A DNA stretch of 64,000 nucleotides, from assembly GCF_003626595.1 (NCBI RefSeq), contig NZ_RBAK01000016.1, positions 62,001 through 126,000 on the forward strand. Reading direction: 5' to 3'. Below, in pieces: positions 8,139 through 15,550 of the stretch (positions are counted from its first letter, which is position 1; each line of letters begins with the position of its first letter). Made by a program: the position numbers and the translations under genes. The stretch is from Micromonospora endolithica (GTDB lineage Bacteria; Actinomycetota; Actinomycetes; Mycobacteriales; Micromonosporaceae). The notes below the pieces were generated by a model. That model was not told the DNA's origin. It searched no databases and saw only the letters and a program-made list of their open reading frames with translations.

Positions 8139-9553
8139 CGCTGGATGGCCTTGGTCTGGAGGAACTCGTCCAGCCCGTACCGGCCCAGTTCCCGACCGAT
8201 ACCGGACTGCTTGTAGCCGCCGAACGGGGCGAGCGGGTTGAACGGCGCGCCGTTGACGTCCACCGCGCCGGTCCGCATCCGCCGGGCCACCCGCAGGGCC
8301 CGGTCCTCGTCGGCCGACCAGACCGCGCCGGCCAACCCGTACCGGGAGTTGTTGGCCACCGCGACGGCGTGGTCGTCGTCGTCGACCGGGATGACCGCGA
8401 GCACCGGGCCGAAGACCTCCTCCTGGGCCAGGGCGCTGTCCGGGTCGACGTCGGCGATCACGGTGGGCGCGACGAACCAGCCCCGGTCGGGCACCGGCGC
8501 GTCCGGTCCACCGGCGACCAGCCGGCCGCCGTCGGCCAGCCCCCGGGCGACGTGCCCGCGTACCCGCTCCCGCTGGGCCGCCGAAACCAGCGGGCCCAGC
8601 CGGGTGTCCGGCGCGAACGGGTCGCCGAGCCGGTACGCCTGGGCGGCCTTTGCGGCCAGCGTCAGCGCCTCGTCGTACCGGGAGCGGTGCACCAGCATCC
8701 GGGTCCAGGCGGTGCAGGTCTGGCCGGAGTTGAGGAAGGCGTTGCCGACGCCGACCTTGACCGCGGTGACCACGTCGGCGTCGTCCAGGATCACGTTGGC
8801 CGACTTGCCGCCGAGTTCCAGCGCGACCCGGGCGATCCGGTCCGCCGCCAGGTGCGCGATCCGGGCGCCGGTCGCGGTGGAGCCGGTGAACGACACCAGG
8901 TCGACGTCCGGGTGCGCGGCGATGGCCTCGCCGACCACCGGGCCGGTGCCGGTGACCAGGTTGACCACGCCCGGTGGCAGGCCCGCCTCGTGGATCGCGT
9001 CGAACAGCAGGTACGACACCAGCGGCGTCAGCTCGCTCGGCTTGAGCACCACCGTGCAGCCGGCGGCCAGGGCGGGGGCGAGCTTCGCCATCACCTGGTG
9101 CAGCGGGTAGTTCCACGGGGTGATCGCGCCGACCACGCCGACCGGTTCCCGGACCACCAGCGAGTTGCCGACCGTCTCCTGCGCCGGCGGTCGGGCGGCC
9201 AGGTCCACGTAGCCGCGCAGCACGGTCAACGGCAGGCCGGTCTGCACCCGGGCGGCCAGCTTCAGCGGGGTGCCCAGTTCCCGGGCCACCGTCCGGGCGA
9301 TGTCGTCGGCCCGGGCGGTGAGCGCGGCGTGCAGCCGGTCAAGGTGGGCGGCGCGCTCGGCCGGCGCGGTCGCGGCCCAGCCGTCGAAGGCGGCGCGGGC
9401 GGCGGCCACGGCGCGGTCGACGTCAGCGGCGGTGCCCGCCGGTACGGTCGCCACGACCTCCTCGGTGGCCGGATTGTGCACCGGCAGTGTCGCGTCGGCG
9501 CAGGCGTCGACCCACCGGCCGTCGAGGTAGAAGTCGGTCCGTGCGAGATCCAT
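8135..9553 (-). CDS. Aldehyde dehydrogenase family protein
   Basis: A 472-aa NAD(P)-dependent aldehyde dehydrogenase of normal family length. The active-site Glu lies in LELGGKSAN, the nucleophilic Cys in NSGQTCTAWTR, and the cofactor loop in VSFTGSTATG; the C-terminal EEVFGPV signature is also present. It would oxidise the aldehyde made by the co-transcribed alcohol dehydrogenase. The ATG at 9553 is preferred over an in-frame GTG at 9565 because GAGGGG sits just upstream at proper spacing and the four extra residues are not conserved-looking. The promoter holds the 19-bp operator at 9578-9596, with -10 box TAGTTT lying inside the palindrome, so repression by the adjacent TetR protein is likely. 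Confidence 0.92.
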   Translation of the reverse strand: MDLARTDFYLDGRWVDACADATLPVHNPATEEVVATVPAGTAADVDRAVAAARAAFDGWAATAPAERAAHLDRLHAALTARADDIARTVARELGTPLKLAARVQTGLPLTVLRGYVDLAARPPAQETVGNSLVVREPVGVVGAITPWNYPLHQVMAKLAPALAAGCTVVLKPSELTPLVSYLLFDAIHEAGLPPGVVNLVTGTGPVVGEAIAAHPDVDLVSFTGSTATGARIAHLAADRIARVALELGGKSANVILDDADVVTAVKVGVGNAFLNSGQTCTAWTRMLVHRSRYDEALTLAAKAAQAYRLGDPFAPDTRLGPLVSAAQRERVRGHVARGLADGGRLVAGGPDAPVPDRGWFVAPTVIADVDPDSALAQEEVFGPVLAVIPVDDDDHAVAVANNSRYGLAGAVWSADEDRALRVARRMRTGAVDVNGAPFNPLAPFGGYKQSGIGRELGRYGLDEFLQTKAIQR

Positions 9554-9577
9554 CGCGCCCCTCACCCAGGTTGCCCG

Positions 9578-9596
9578 AAACTAGCAGTGCAAGTTT
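9578..9596. promoter_or_regulatory. TetR-type operator upstream of aldehyde dehydrogenase
   Basis: The sequence AAACTAGCAGTGCAAGTTT is a near-perfect palindrome (consensus AAACTwGCAsTGCwAGTTT; only the centre and one symmetric pair differ). It holds a -10-like TAGTTT on the minus strand, 25 nt before the aldehyde dehydrogenase ATG. The same motif recurs in front of the acyl-CoA dehydrogenase at 10377-10395, on the other side of the TetR gene. Confidence 0.7.
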
Positions 9597-9601
9597 GGAC
9601 C

Positions 9602-10267
9602 CTAGTACGCGTCGGCGACCGGCGGGAGGGGCGGCAGCGGGCCGACGTGCCGCTCGTAGGTGCGGGACAGCCCGTCGATGAGCGCGTCCAGACCGAGCGC
9701 GAAGGCGCCCTCGTCCACCCGTTGCTGGTGCTCGGCGAGGCGGTGGGCCTGGGTGAGGTGCGGATACTGCTCGGCGTAGAGGCCCGGGTCCTCGACGAAG
9801 CCCCGGGCGAACGAACCCAGCGCCGACCCGGCCACGAAGTAGCGCATCAGCGCGCCGATGTGGGTGGCCCGGGCCGGCGGCCAACCCGCCTCGACCAGAC
9901 CGCCGTAGACCGCGTCGGCCATGGCCAGCGCCGCCGGCCGCCGCCCGGGACCGCGGGCCAGGTACGGCACGATGTGCGGGTGTGCGGCCAGCGCGGCCCG
10001 GTAGGAGTGCCCCCACCGGCGCAGCGCCTCCCGCCAGTCGACGTGGCCGAAGAACGACACGTCCACCTGTCCGGTGATGCTGTCCGCGACCGCGTCGAGG
10101 ATCTCGTCCTTGGTGGCGAAGTGGTTGTACAGCGACGGTCCGCGCACGCCGAGGTCGGCGGCGAGCCGCCGGGTGGAGAACCCCTCCAACCCGTCGGCGT
10201 CGATGATCGCGGCGGCGGCCTCGACGATCCGTTGCCGGCTGAGCAGCGCCTGCCGAGGTCGGGGCAT
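9602..10267 (-). CDS. TetR/AcrR-family repressor of the flanking catabolic operons
   Basis: A 221-aa TetR regulator: the N-terminal DNA-binding domain spans about residues 5-52 (LLSRQRIVEAAAAII, then TRRLAADLGVRGPSLYNHFATKDEIL), followed by a TetR_C-type domain with WREALRRWGHSYRAAL. The ATG at 10267 follows a strong GGAGGAG; an upstream extension in the same frame is rejected for that reason. The gene ends 6 nt from the palindrome serving the aldehyde dehydrogenase promoter, and a matching palindrome overlaps the promoter of the acyl-CoA dehydrogenase at 10403. The layout argues that this protein represses both units and is released by an acyl-CoA or related metabolite. The ligand is inference. 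Confidence 0.88.
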   Translation of the reverse strand: MPRPRQALLSRQRIVEAAAAIIDADGLEGFSTRRLAADLGVRGPSLYNHFATKDEILDAVADSITGQVDVSFFGHVDWREALRRWGHSYRAALAAHPHIVPYLARGPGRRPAALAMADAVYGGLVEAGWPPARATHIGALMRYFVAGSALGSFARGFVEDPGLYAEQYPHLTQAHRLAEHQQRVDEGAFALGLDALIDGLSRTYERHVGPLPPLPPVADAY

Positions 10268-10365
10268 GTGCTCCTCCGTCCGGTGTCGCGGGTCGCGGTG
10301 TCCCGGGTCGGGCCGTCGCGGGTCGTGCTTTCCCTGGTCGGGGAGAAACTCTGCCACAGGAGGCC

Positions 10366-10395
10366 TGGACGGAATTTAACTTGCACCGCTAGTTT
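10366..10395 (+). promoter_or_regulatory. Leaderless promoter and TetR-type operator for the acyl-CoA operon
   Basis: The palindrome TAACTTGCACCGCTAGTTT (10377-10395) is the reverse-complement version of the site at 9578-9596 with two changes. Its end forms the -10 box TAGTTT (10390-10395); a weak -35 TGGACG lies at 10366-10371. Transcription start falls at about 10402-10403, the ATG of the acyl-CoA dehydrogenase, so a leaderless mRNA is expected and bound repressor would block the -10 box. Confidence 0.65.
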
Positions 10396-10402
10396 ATGGG
10401 CC

Positions 10403-11551
10403 ATGGACCTGCATCTGTCCGCCGAGCAGGCGGCGGTCCGCCGGCTCGCCGCCGAGTTCGTCGACCGCGAGGTCGTCCCGCACGCGGCGACCTGGGACCG
10501 GCGGGAGTCGGTCGACCCCGCCGTCGTCGGGAAGCTCGCCGACCTCGGCTTCCTGGGCCTGACCATTCCCGAGGCCGACGGCGGCTCCGGCGGCGACCAC
10601 CTCACGTACTGCCTGGTGCTGGAGGAACTCGGCCGGGGTGACTCCGCCGTCCGGGGCATCGTCTCGGTCTCCCTCGGCCTGGTCGCGAAGTCTCTCGCCG
10701 CGTACGGCTCGGCCGACCAGCGGGCCCGTTGGCTACCCCGGCTGTGTGCCGGCACCGCGCTGGGCTGCTTCGCGCTCACCGAGCCGGACAGCGGCTCCGA
10801 CGCCGCCGCGCTGACCACCCGCGCGGTCCGCGACGGCGACGACTTCCTGCTCACCGGCACCAAGACGTTCATCACCAACGGCACCACCGCCGACGTCGCC
10901 CTGGTCTTCGCCCGCACCGGCGGACCGGGGCACCGGGGCATCAGCGCGTTCCTGGTGCCCACCGACAGCCCGGGGCTGACCCGCCGGGAGATCCACGGCA
11001 AGCTCGGCCTGCGCGGGCAGGCCACCGGTGAACTGCGCTTCGACCAGGTCCGGGTACCGGCCTCGGCGCTGGTCGGCGAACCCGGCGGCGGCTTCCGGCT
11101 GGCCCTGGCCACGCTGGCCAAGGGCCGGATGTCGGTCGCCGCCGGCTGCGTCGGCATCGCCCAGGGCTGCCTGGACGCGGCCGTCGGCTACGCCGGCCAG
11201 CGCACCCAGTTCGGCAAGCCGATCGCCGGCCACCAGCTCGTGCAGCAACTGCTCGCCGCCATCGCGGTGGACACCGCCGCCGCGCGGCTGCTGGTCTGGC
11301 AGGTGGCCGACCTGATCGACCGGGGCGAGCCGTTCGCCACCGAGGCGTCGATGGCCAAGCTCTTCGCCAGCGAGGCCGCCGTCCGCGCGGCCAACAACGC
11401 GGTCCAGGTCTTCGGCGGGTACGGCTACATCGACGAGTACCCGGTCGGCAAGTACCTGCGCGACGCCCGCGTCGCCACCCTCTACGAGGGCACCAGCCAG
11501 ATCCAGCAACTCCTGATCGGACGCGCGCTCACCGGCGTCAACGCCTTCTGA
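10403..11551 (+). CDS. Acyl-CoA dehydrogenase
   Basis: A 382-aa FAD-dependent acyl-CoA dehydrogenase that would introduce an alpha,beta double bond in an acyl-CoA. The family signatures are FALTEPDSGSDAAA, the GTKTFITNG flavin region, and YEGTSQIQQLLIGR near the C terminus with the usual catalytic Glu. No ribosome site precedes the ATG, in keeping with the leaderless promoter described at 10366. It is the first gene of a five-gene unit (two acyl-CoA dehydrogenases, SDR, MaoC hydratase, CoA ligase) running to 15544, with the last three coupled by 4-nt overlaps. The order of enzymes fits a dedicated beta-oxidation-like pathway; the acyl substrate is unknown. Confidence 0.93.
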   Translation: MDLHLSAEQAAVRRLAAEFVDREVVPHAATWDRRESVDPAVVGKLADLGFLGLTIPEADGGSGGDHLTYCLVLEELGRGDSAVRGIVSVSLGLVAKSLAAYGSADQRARWLPRLCAGTALGCFALTEPDSGSDAAALTTRAVRDGDDFLLTGTKTFITNGTTADVALVFARTGGPGHRGISAFLVPTDSPGLTRREIHGKLGLRGQATGELRFDQVRVPASALVGEPGGGFRLALATLAKGRMSVAAGCVGIAQGCLDAAVGYAGQRTQFGKPIAGHQLVQQLLAAIAVDTAAARLLVWQVADLIDRGEPFATEASMAKLFASEAAVRAANNAVQVFGGYGYIDEYPVGKYLRDARVATLYEGTSQIQQLLIGRALTGVNAF

Positions 11552-11567
11552 CCGCAAGGAGCACACC

Positions 11568-12326
11568 GTGACCAGATTCGCCGACCGGGTCGCCGTCGTC
11601 ACCGGAGCGGGGCAGGGCATCGGCGCGGCCACCGCCCACCGGCTCGCCGACGAGGGGGCGGCGGTGGCGGTGGTCGACCTGGACGCCGCCCGCGCCGAGA
11701 CCGTCGCCGGGAAGATCGCCGCCGCCGGGGGCCGGGCGGTCGGCATCGGCTGTGACGTCACCGACCCGGACGCCGTCACCGCGATGACCGAACGGGTGGC
11801 CCAGACGTACGGCGGGCTGCACGTGCTGGTCAACAACGCCGGCATCACCCGCGACGACCTGCTGTTCAAGATGTCCCTGCCGGCCTGGGAGTCGGTGCTG
11901 ACCACCAACCTAACCAGCATGTTTCTCTGCTGCCAGGCGGCCCAGGGGCACATGGTGGCCGCCCGCTACGGGCGGATCGTCAACCTCGGCAGCCGCTCCG
12001 CGCTGGGTAACCGGGGCCAGGCCAACTACGCCGCGGCGAAGGCCGGGGTGCAGGGCCTCACCGCGACGCTCGCCGTCGAGCTGGGGCCGTTCAACGTGAC
12101 GGTCAACGCGGTCGCCCCCGGGTACGTGGCCACCGCGATGACCGCCGCCACCGCGCAGCGGGTGGGCAGCACCCCGGAGGACCACCAGCGGATGGTCGCC
12201 GAGCACACCCCGCTGCGCCGGGTCGCCCAACCGACCGAGATCGCCTCGGTGATCGCCTTCCTGGCCAGCGACGACGCCTCGTACGTCAGCGGCCAGACCC
12301 TGTACGTCAACGGCGGCGCGCGCTGA
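11568..12326 (+). CDS. SDR oxidoreductase, FabG-like
   Basis: A 252-aa SDR closest in appearance to FabG / 3-hydroxyacyl-CoA dehydrogenase proteins. It shows TGAGQGIG, the NNAG motif followed by ITRDDLLFKM (typical of FabG), SRSALGNRGQANYAAAKAG with the catalytic Tyr and Lys, and the C-terminal SGQTLYVNGG. It would oxidise a 3-hydroxyacyl-CoA to the 3-keto form after hydration by the MaoC protein at 13530. GTG start at 11568 with AAGGAG upstream. It lies 16 nt after the acyl-CoA dehydrogenase and 34 nt before the second one, so it belongs to the same operon. Confidence 0.9.
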   Translation: MTRFADRVAVVTGAGQGIGAATAHRLADEGAAVAVVDLDAARAETVAGKIAAAGGRAVGIGCDVTDPDAVTAMTERVAQTYGGLHVLVNNAGITRDDLLFKMSLPAWESVLTTNLTSMFLCCQAAQGHMVAARYGRIVNLGSRSALGNRGQANYAAAKAGVQGLTATLAVELGPFNVTVNAVAPGYVATAMTAATAQRVGSTPEDHQRMVAEHTPLRRVAQPTEIASVIAFLASDDASYVSGQTLYVNGGAR

Positions 12327-12360
12327 CCGGCACACCACCCGAACACCCGGAGGGGACACC

Positions 12361-13533
12361 ATGGACTTCGCTCTGTCCGACGAGCAGCGGGCCATCCGCG
12401 ACACCGCCCGCGACTTCATCACCCGGGAGGTGGTGCCGCTGGAGCAGGAGCTGCTGCGGCGGGAACGGGCGCACCGGCCCGGCCTGGAGCGCGCCGAGCT
12501 GCGCGAGTTGCAACTCAAGGCGCGCAAGTTCGGCTTCTGGGGCCTGGCCACCCCGGTGGAGTACGGCGGGATGGACCTGCCGGCGGTAACCCAGTCGCTG
12601 CTCTGGACCGAGCTGGGCCGCTCGTACGTGCCGTTCCGGTTCGGCGGCGAGGCGGACAACATCCTGTTCCACGCCAACGAGGAGCAGAAGCGCGAGTTCC
12701 TGGTGCCCACCATCGAGGGCGAACGGCTGAGCTGCTTCGCGATCACCGAGCCGGGCGCCGGCTCCGACGCGGCGAACATCAGGCTCAGCGCCCGCCGTGA
12801 CGGCGGCGACTGGGTGCTCAACGGCGAGAAGACCTTCATCACCGGCGGCCACGACGCCGACTTCGCCATCGTCATCGCGGTCACCGACCCGGAGCGGGGC
12901 GCCCGCCGGGGCGGCGCGACCGCGTTCCTGGTGGACCGGACGATGGGCTGGCGGTCGGAGTTCATCCAGACGATGGGCGAGGGCGGCCCGGCCGCGCTCG
13001 TCTTCGACGACGTCCGGGTGCCCGAGCGCAACATCCTCGGCGAGATCGGCCAGGGCTTCACCCTGGGCATGGAGTGGATCGGCAAGGGCCGCTACACCAT
13101 CCCCTCGCACGCCGTCGGCATCGCCGAACGGGCGCTGGGCATGGCGATCGACCAGGCGAACACCCGGGAGACGTTCGGCCGGCCGATCGGCGAGAACCAG
13201 GCGATCCAGTGGATGATCGCCGACTCGGAGACCGAGCTGGAGGCGGCCCGCTGGCTGGTCCTGCGCGCCGCCTGGACGGTGGACCAGGGCAGCGACCCCC
13301 GACACGCGTCGTCGATGTGCAAGCTCTACGCCGCCGGCATGGTCAACCGGGTGGTCGACCGGGTGCTCCAGATCCACGGCGGCATGGGTTACACCCGGGA
13401 GCTGCCCATCGAACGCTGGTACCGGCAGGTCCGGCTCTACCGGATCTTCGAGGGCACCGACGAGATGCAGCGGCTGATCCTCTCCCGCGACCTGCTGCGC
13501 GGCTACACCAAGATCGGAGGGCACCTGGCATGA
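12361..13533 (+). CDS. Acyl-CoA dehydrogenase, second copy
   Basis: A 390-aa acyl-CoA dehydrogenase distinct from the one at 10403. Visible signatures are CFAITEPGAGSDAANI, NGEKTFITGGHDADF and RIFEGTDEMQRLILSRDLL with the C-terminal catalytic Glu. The middle (NIRLSARRDGGDW) and an RGGATAFLVDRTMGW segment resemble dehydrogenases for branched or cyclic acyl-CoA rather than short-chain ones, but this is a loose impression. Two different dehydrogenases in one operon suggest either two oxidation steps on one compound or a heterodimer. ATG at 12361 with a GGAGGGG site; the stop overlaps the MaoC start (ATGA). Confidence 0.92.
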   Translation: MDFALSDEQRAIRDTARDFITREVVPLEQELLRRERAHRPGLERAELRELQLKARKFGFWGLATPVEYGGMDLPAVTQSLLWTELGRSYVPFRFGGEADNILFHANEEQKREFLVPTIEGERLSCFAITEPGAGSDAANIRLSARRDGGDWVLNGEKTFITGGHDADFAIVIAVTDPERGARRGGATAFLVDRTMGWRSEFIQTMGEGGPAALVFDDVRVPERNILGEIGQGFTLGMEWIGKGRYTIPSHAVGIAERALGMAIDQANTRETFGRPIGENQAIQWMIADSETELEAARWLVLRAAWTVDQGSDPRHASSMCKLYAAGMVNRVVDRVLQIHGGMGYTRELPIERWYRQVRLYRIFEGTDEMQRLILSRDLLRGYTKIGGHLA

Positions 13534-13994
13534 GGACGTTCGCCTCGATCGACGACCTGGCCGCGGCCGTCGGGCAGACCGTCGGCCCCGGCCCGTGGCT
13601 GCGGATCGACCAGGCCCGGGTGGACCTGTTCGCCGACGCCACCGACGACCACCAGTGGATCCACGTCGACCCGGAGCGGGCCGCCGCCGGACCGTTCGGC
13701 GGCACCGTCGCCCACGGCTACCTGACCCTGTCCCTGCTGCCGGAACTGGTCGGCCGGCTCTACCGGGTGCAGGGGGTGGGGATGGGCGTCAACTACGGCC
13801 TCAACCGGGTGCGCTTCCCGGCTCCCGTCCGGGTCGGCAGCGCGGTCCGCGCCACCGCCACCATCGGCGCGGTGACCCCGGTGGACGGCGGGGTGCAGGT
13901 GGTCACCACGGTCACCGTGGACAGCGACTCCGGCGGCAAGCCGGTCTGCGTCGCCGAGACGGTCAGCCGCCTCTACCGGGGCGCCGCCGGATGA
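13530..13994 (+). CDS. MaoC-family (R)-specific enoyl-CoA hydratase
   Basis: A 154-aa hot-dog-fold hydratase that would add water to a 2-enoyl-CoA. The hydratase-2 motif is clear at residues 28-62: FADATDDHQWIHVD followed by GPFGGTVAHGYLTLSLLP, carrying the conserved Asp and His dyad. Length fits stand-alone MaoC proteins. ATG overlaps the upstream stop by 4 nt, with GGAGG at 13516. It supplies the hydration step between the acyl-CoA dehydrogenases and the FabG-like SDR of the same operon. Confidence 0.92.
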   Translation: MRTFASIDDLAAAVGQTVGPGPWLRIDQARVDLFADATDDHQWIHVDPERAAAGPFGGTVAHGYLTLSLLPELVGRLYRVQGVGMGVNYGLNRVRFPAPVRVGSAVRATATIGAVTPVDGGVQVVTTVTVDSDSGGKPVCVAETVSRLYRGAAG

Positions 13995-15544
13995 CCGCCC
14001 TGTCGCTGGCCATGATCCTGGCGGAGTCGGCGCGCCGGCATCCGGACACCGTCGCGGTCGTCGACGGCGACATCCGGGTCACGTACGCCGAGCTGTGGCT
14101 GGAGGCCCGCTGTTACGCCGCCGGGCTGCGCGAGCTGGGTATCGGGCCGGGCGACCACGTGGCCCTGCTGGCGCCCAACGTGGTGGACTTCCCCCGGGTC
14201 TACTACGGCGTGCTCGCCGCCGGCGCGGTGCTGGTGCCGGTGCACCTGCTGCTGACCCCGGACGAGGCCGCGCACGTGCTGTCCGACAGCGGCGCGAAGC
14301 TGCTGGTCTGCCACACCTCGCAGCTGGCGATGGGCGCCGCCGCGGCGGACCGGGCCGGCGTACCGGTGGCCACCGTCGGCCGGGCGGCGGGCGGCGGCAC
14401 CGACGACACCCGGCTGGAGGACGTGAGCGGGTCGCTGCCGGCGCTGCCGTCGTACGTCACCCGGTCCGCCGAGGACGTCGCGGTGGTGCTCTACACCAGC
14501 GGCACCACCGGCGTGCCGAAGGGCGCCCAGCTCACCCACCTCAACCTGGTCCTGAACGCCACCGTCAACGTCTTCGACGCCAACGACTCCCGCACCGACG
14601 ACGTGGTGCTCGGCTGCCTGCCGCTGTTCCACAGCTTCGGGCAGACGGTGGCGATGAACGGCACCTTCCGGATCGGCGCGACCCTGGTGCTGCTCGCCCG
14701 GTTCACCGGGCCGGAGGCGGTGGACCTGATGCTGCGCGAGGACGTCACCGTGTTCCACGGAGTGCCGACGATGTACGTGGCGCTGCTCGCCGCCGCCCGG
14801 GACCGGCCCGTCCTGCCCCGGCTCCGGTTGTGCGTCTCCGGTGGGGCGTCGCTGCCGGTCGCCGTCCTGGAACGCTTCGAGGCGGCCTTCGGCACCACCG
14901 TCTACGAGGGGTACGGCCTGTCCGAGACCTCGCCCACGGCGACCACCAACCAGCCGTACTTCGGCACCCGGCCGGGCTCGGTCGGGCACCCGGTGTGGGG
15001 GGTGGAGGTGGAGATCGCCCGCGCCGACCTGGACGACCGTGTGGAGCTGGTGCCGACCGGCGAACTCGGCGAGATCGTCATCCGTGGGCACAACGTCTTC
15101 GCCGGTTATCTCGGCCGGCCCGAGGCCACCGCCGAGGCGCTAATCGACGGCTGGTTCCGCAGTGGTGACCTGGGCCGCAAGGACGCCGACGGCTTCGTCA
15201 CCATCGTGGACCGGAAGAAGGACCTGATCATCCGGGGCGGCTTCAACGTGTACCCGCGCGAGGTGGAGGAGGCCCTGGCCCGGCACCCGGCGGTCGGTCA
15301 GGTGGCGGTGATCGGCGTACCCCACCCGCTGCACGGCGAGGAGGTCTGCGCGGTGGTGGTGCCCGACCCGGCCGCCACGGACGTGCCCGGCGAGCAGGAC
15401 CTGGTGGACTGGGCGCGGGAGCACCTGGGCCGGCACAAGTACCCCCGCCAGGTCCGCTACGTCGACGCGCTGCCGGTCGGGCCGAGCCACAAGGTCCTCA
15501 AGCGGGAGTTGCGCCGCACCGTCGTGGCGTCGGGCACCGACTGA
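13991..15544 (+). CDS. Acyl-CoA synthetase (AMP-forming ligase)
   Basis: A 517-aa ANL-superfamily ligase that activates a carboxylic acid to its CoA thioester via an acyl-adenylate. Motifs in order: LYTSGTTGVPKGAQLTH (phosphate loop), LPLFHSFGQT, GYGLSETSPT, GWFRSGDLGRKDADGFVTIVDRKKD (adenylate and hinge), GGFNVYPREVEE, and a C-terminal Lys in HKVLKRELRR. The ATG overlaps the MaoC stop (ATGA), so it is the last gene of the acyl-CoA operon. It would act on the acid produced by the alcohol/aldehyde dehydrogenase pair, joining the two repressor-controlled units into one pathway (inference). It ends 6 nt from the convergent GH15 gene. Confidence 0.93.
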   Translation: MTALSLAMILAESARRHPDTVAVVDGDIRVTYAELWLEARCYAAGLRELGIGPGDHVALLAPNVVDFPRVYYGVLAAGAVLVPVHLLLTPDEAAHVLSDSGAKLLVCHTSQLAMGAAAADRAGVPVATVGRAAGGGTDDTRLEDVSGSLPALPSYVTRSAEDVAVVLYTSGTTGVPKGAQLTHLNLVLNATVNVFDANDSRTDDVVLGCLPLFHSFGQTVAMNGTFRIGATLVLLARFTGPEAVDLMLREDVTVFHGVPTMYVALLAAARDRPVLPRLRLCVSGGASLPVAVLERFEAAFGTTVYEGYGLSETSPTATTNQPYFGTRPGSVGHPVWGVEVEIARADLDDRVELVPTGELGEIVIRGHNVFAGYLGRPEATAEALIDGWFRSGDLGRKDADGFVTIVDRKKDLIIRGGFNVYPREVEEALARHPAVGQVAVIGVPHPLHGEEVCAVVVPDPAATDVPGEQDLVDWAREHLGRHKYPRQVRYVDALPVGPSHKVLKRELRRTVVASGTD

Positions 15545-15550
15545 GGGCGG

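Noticed and set aside
8102-11551. An 1149-codon plus-strand frame ending in the acyl-CoA dehydrogenase
   Set aside because: The upstream 767 codons are antisense to aldehyde dehydrogenase and TetR genes; long open shadow frames are expected at this GC content.
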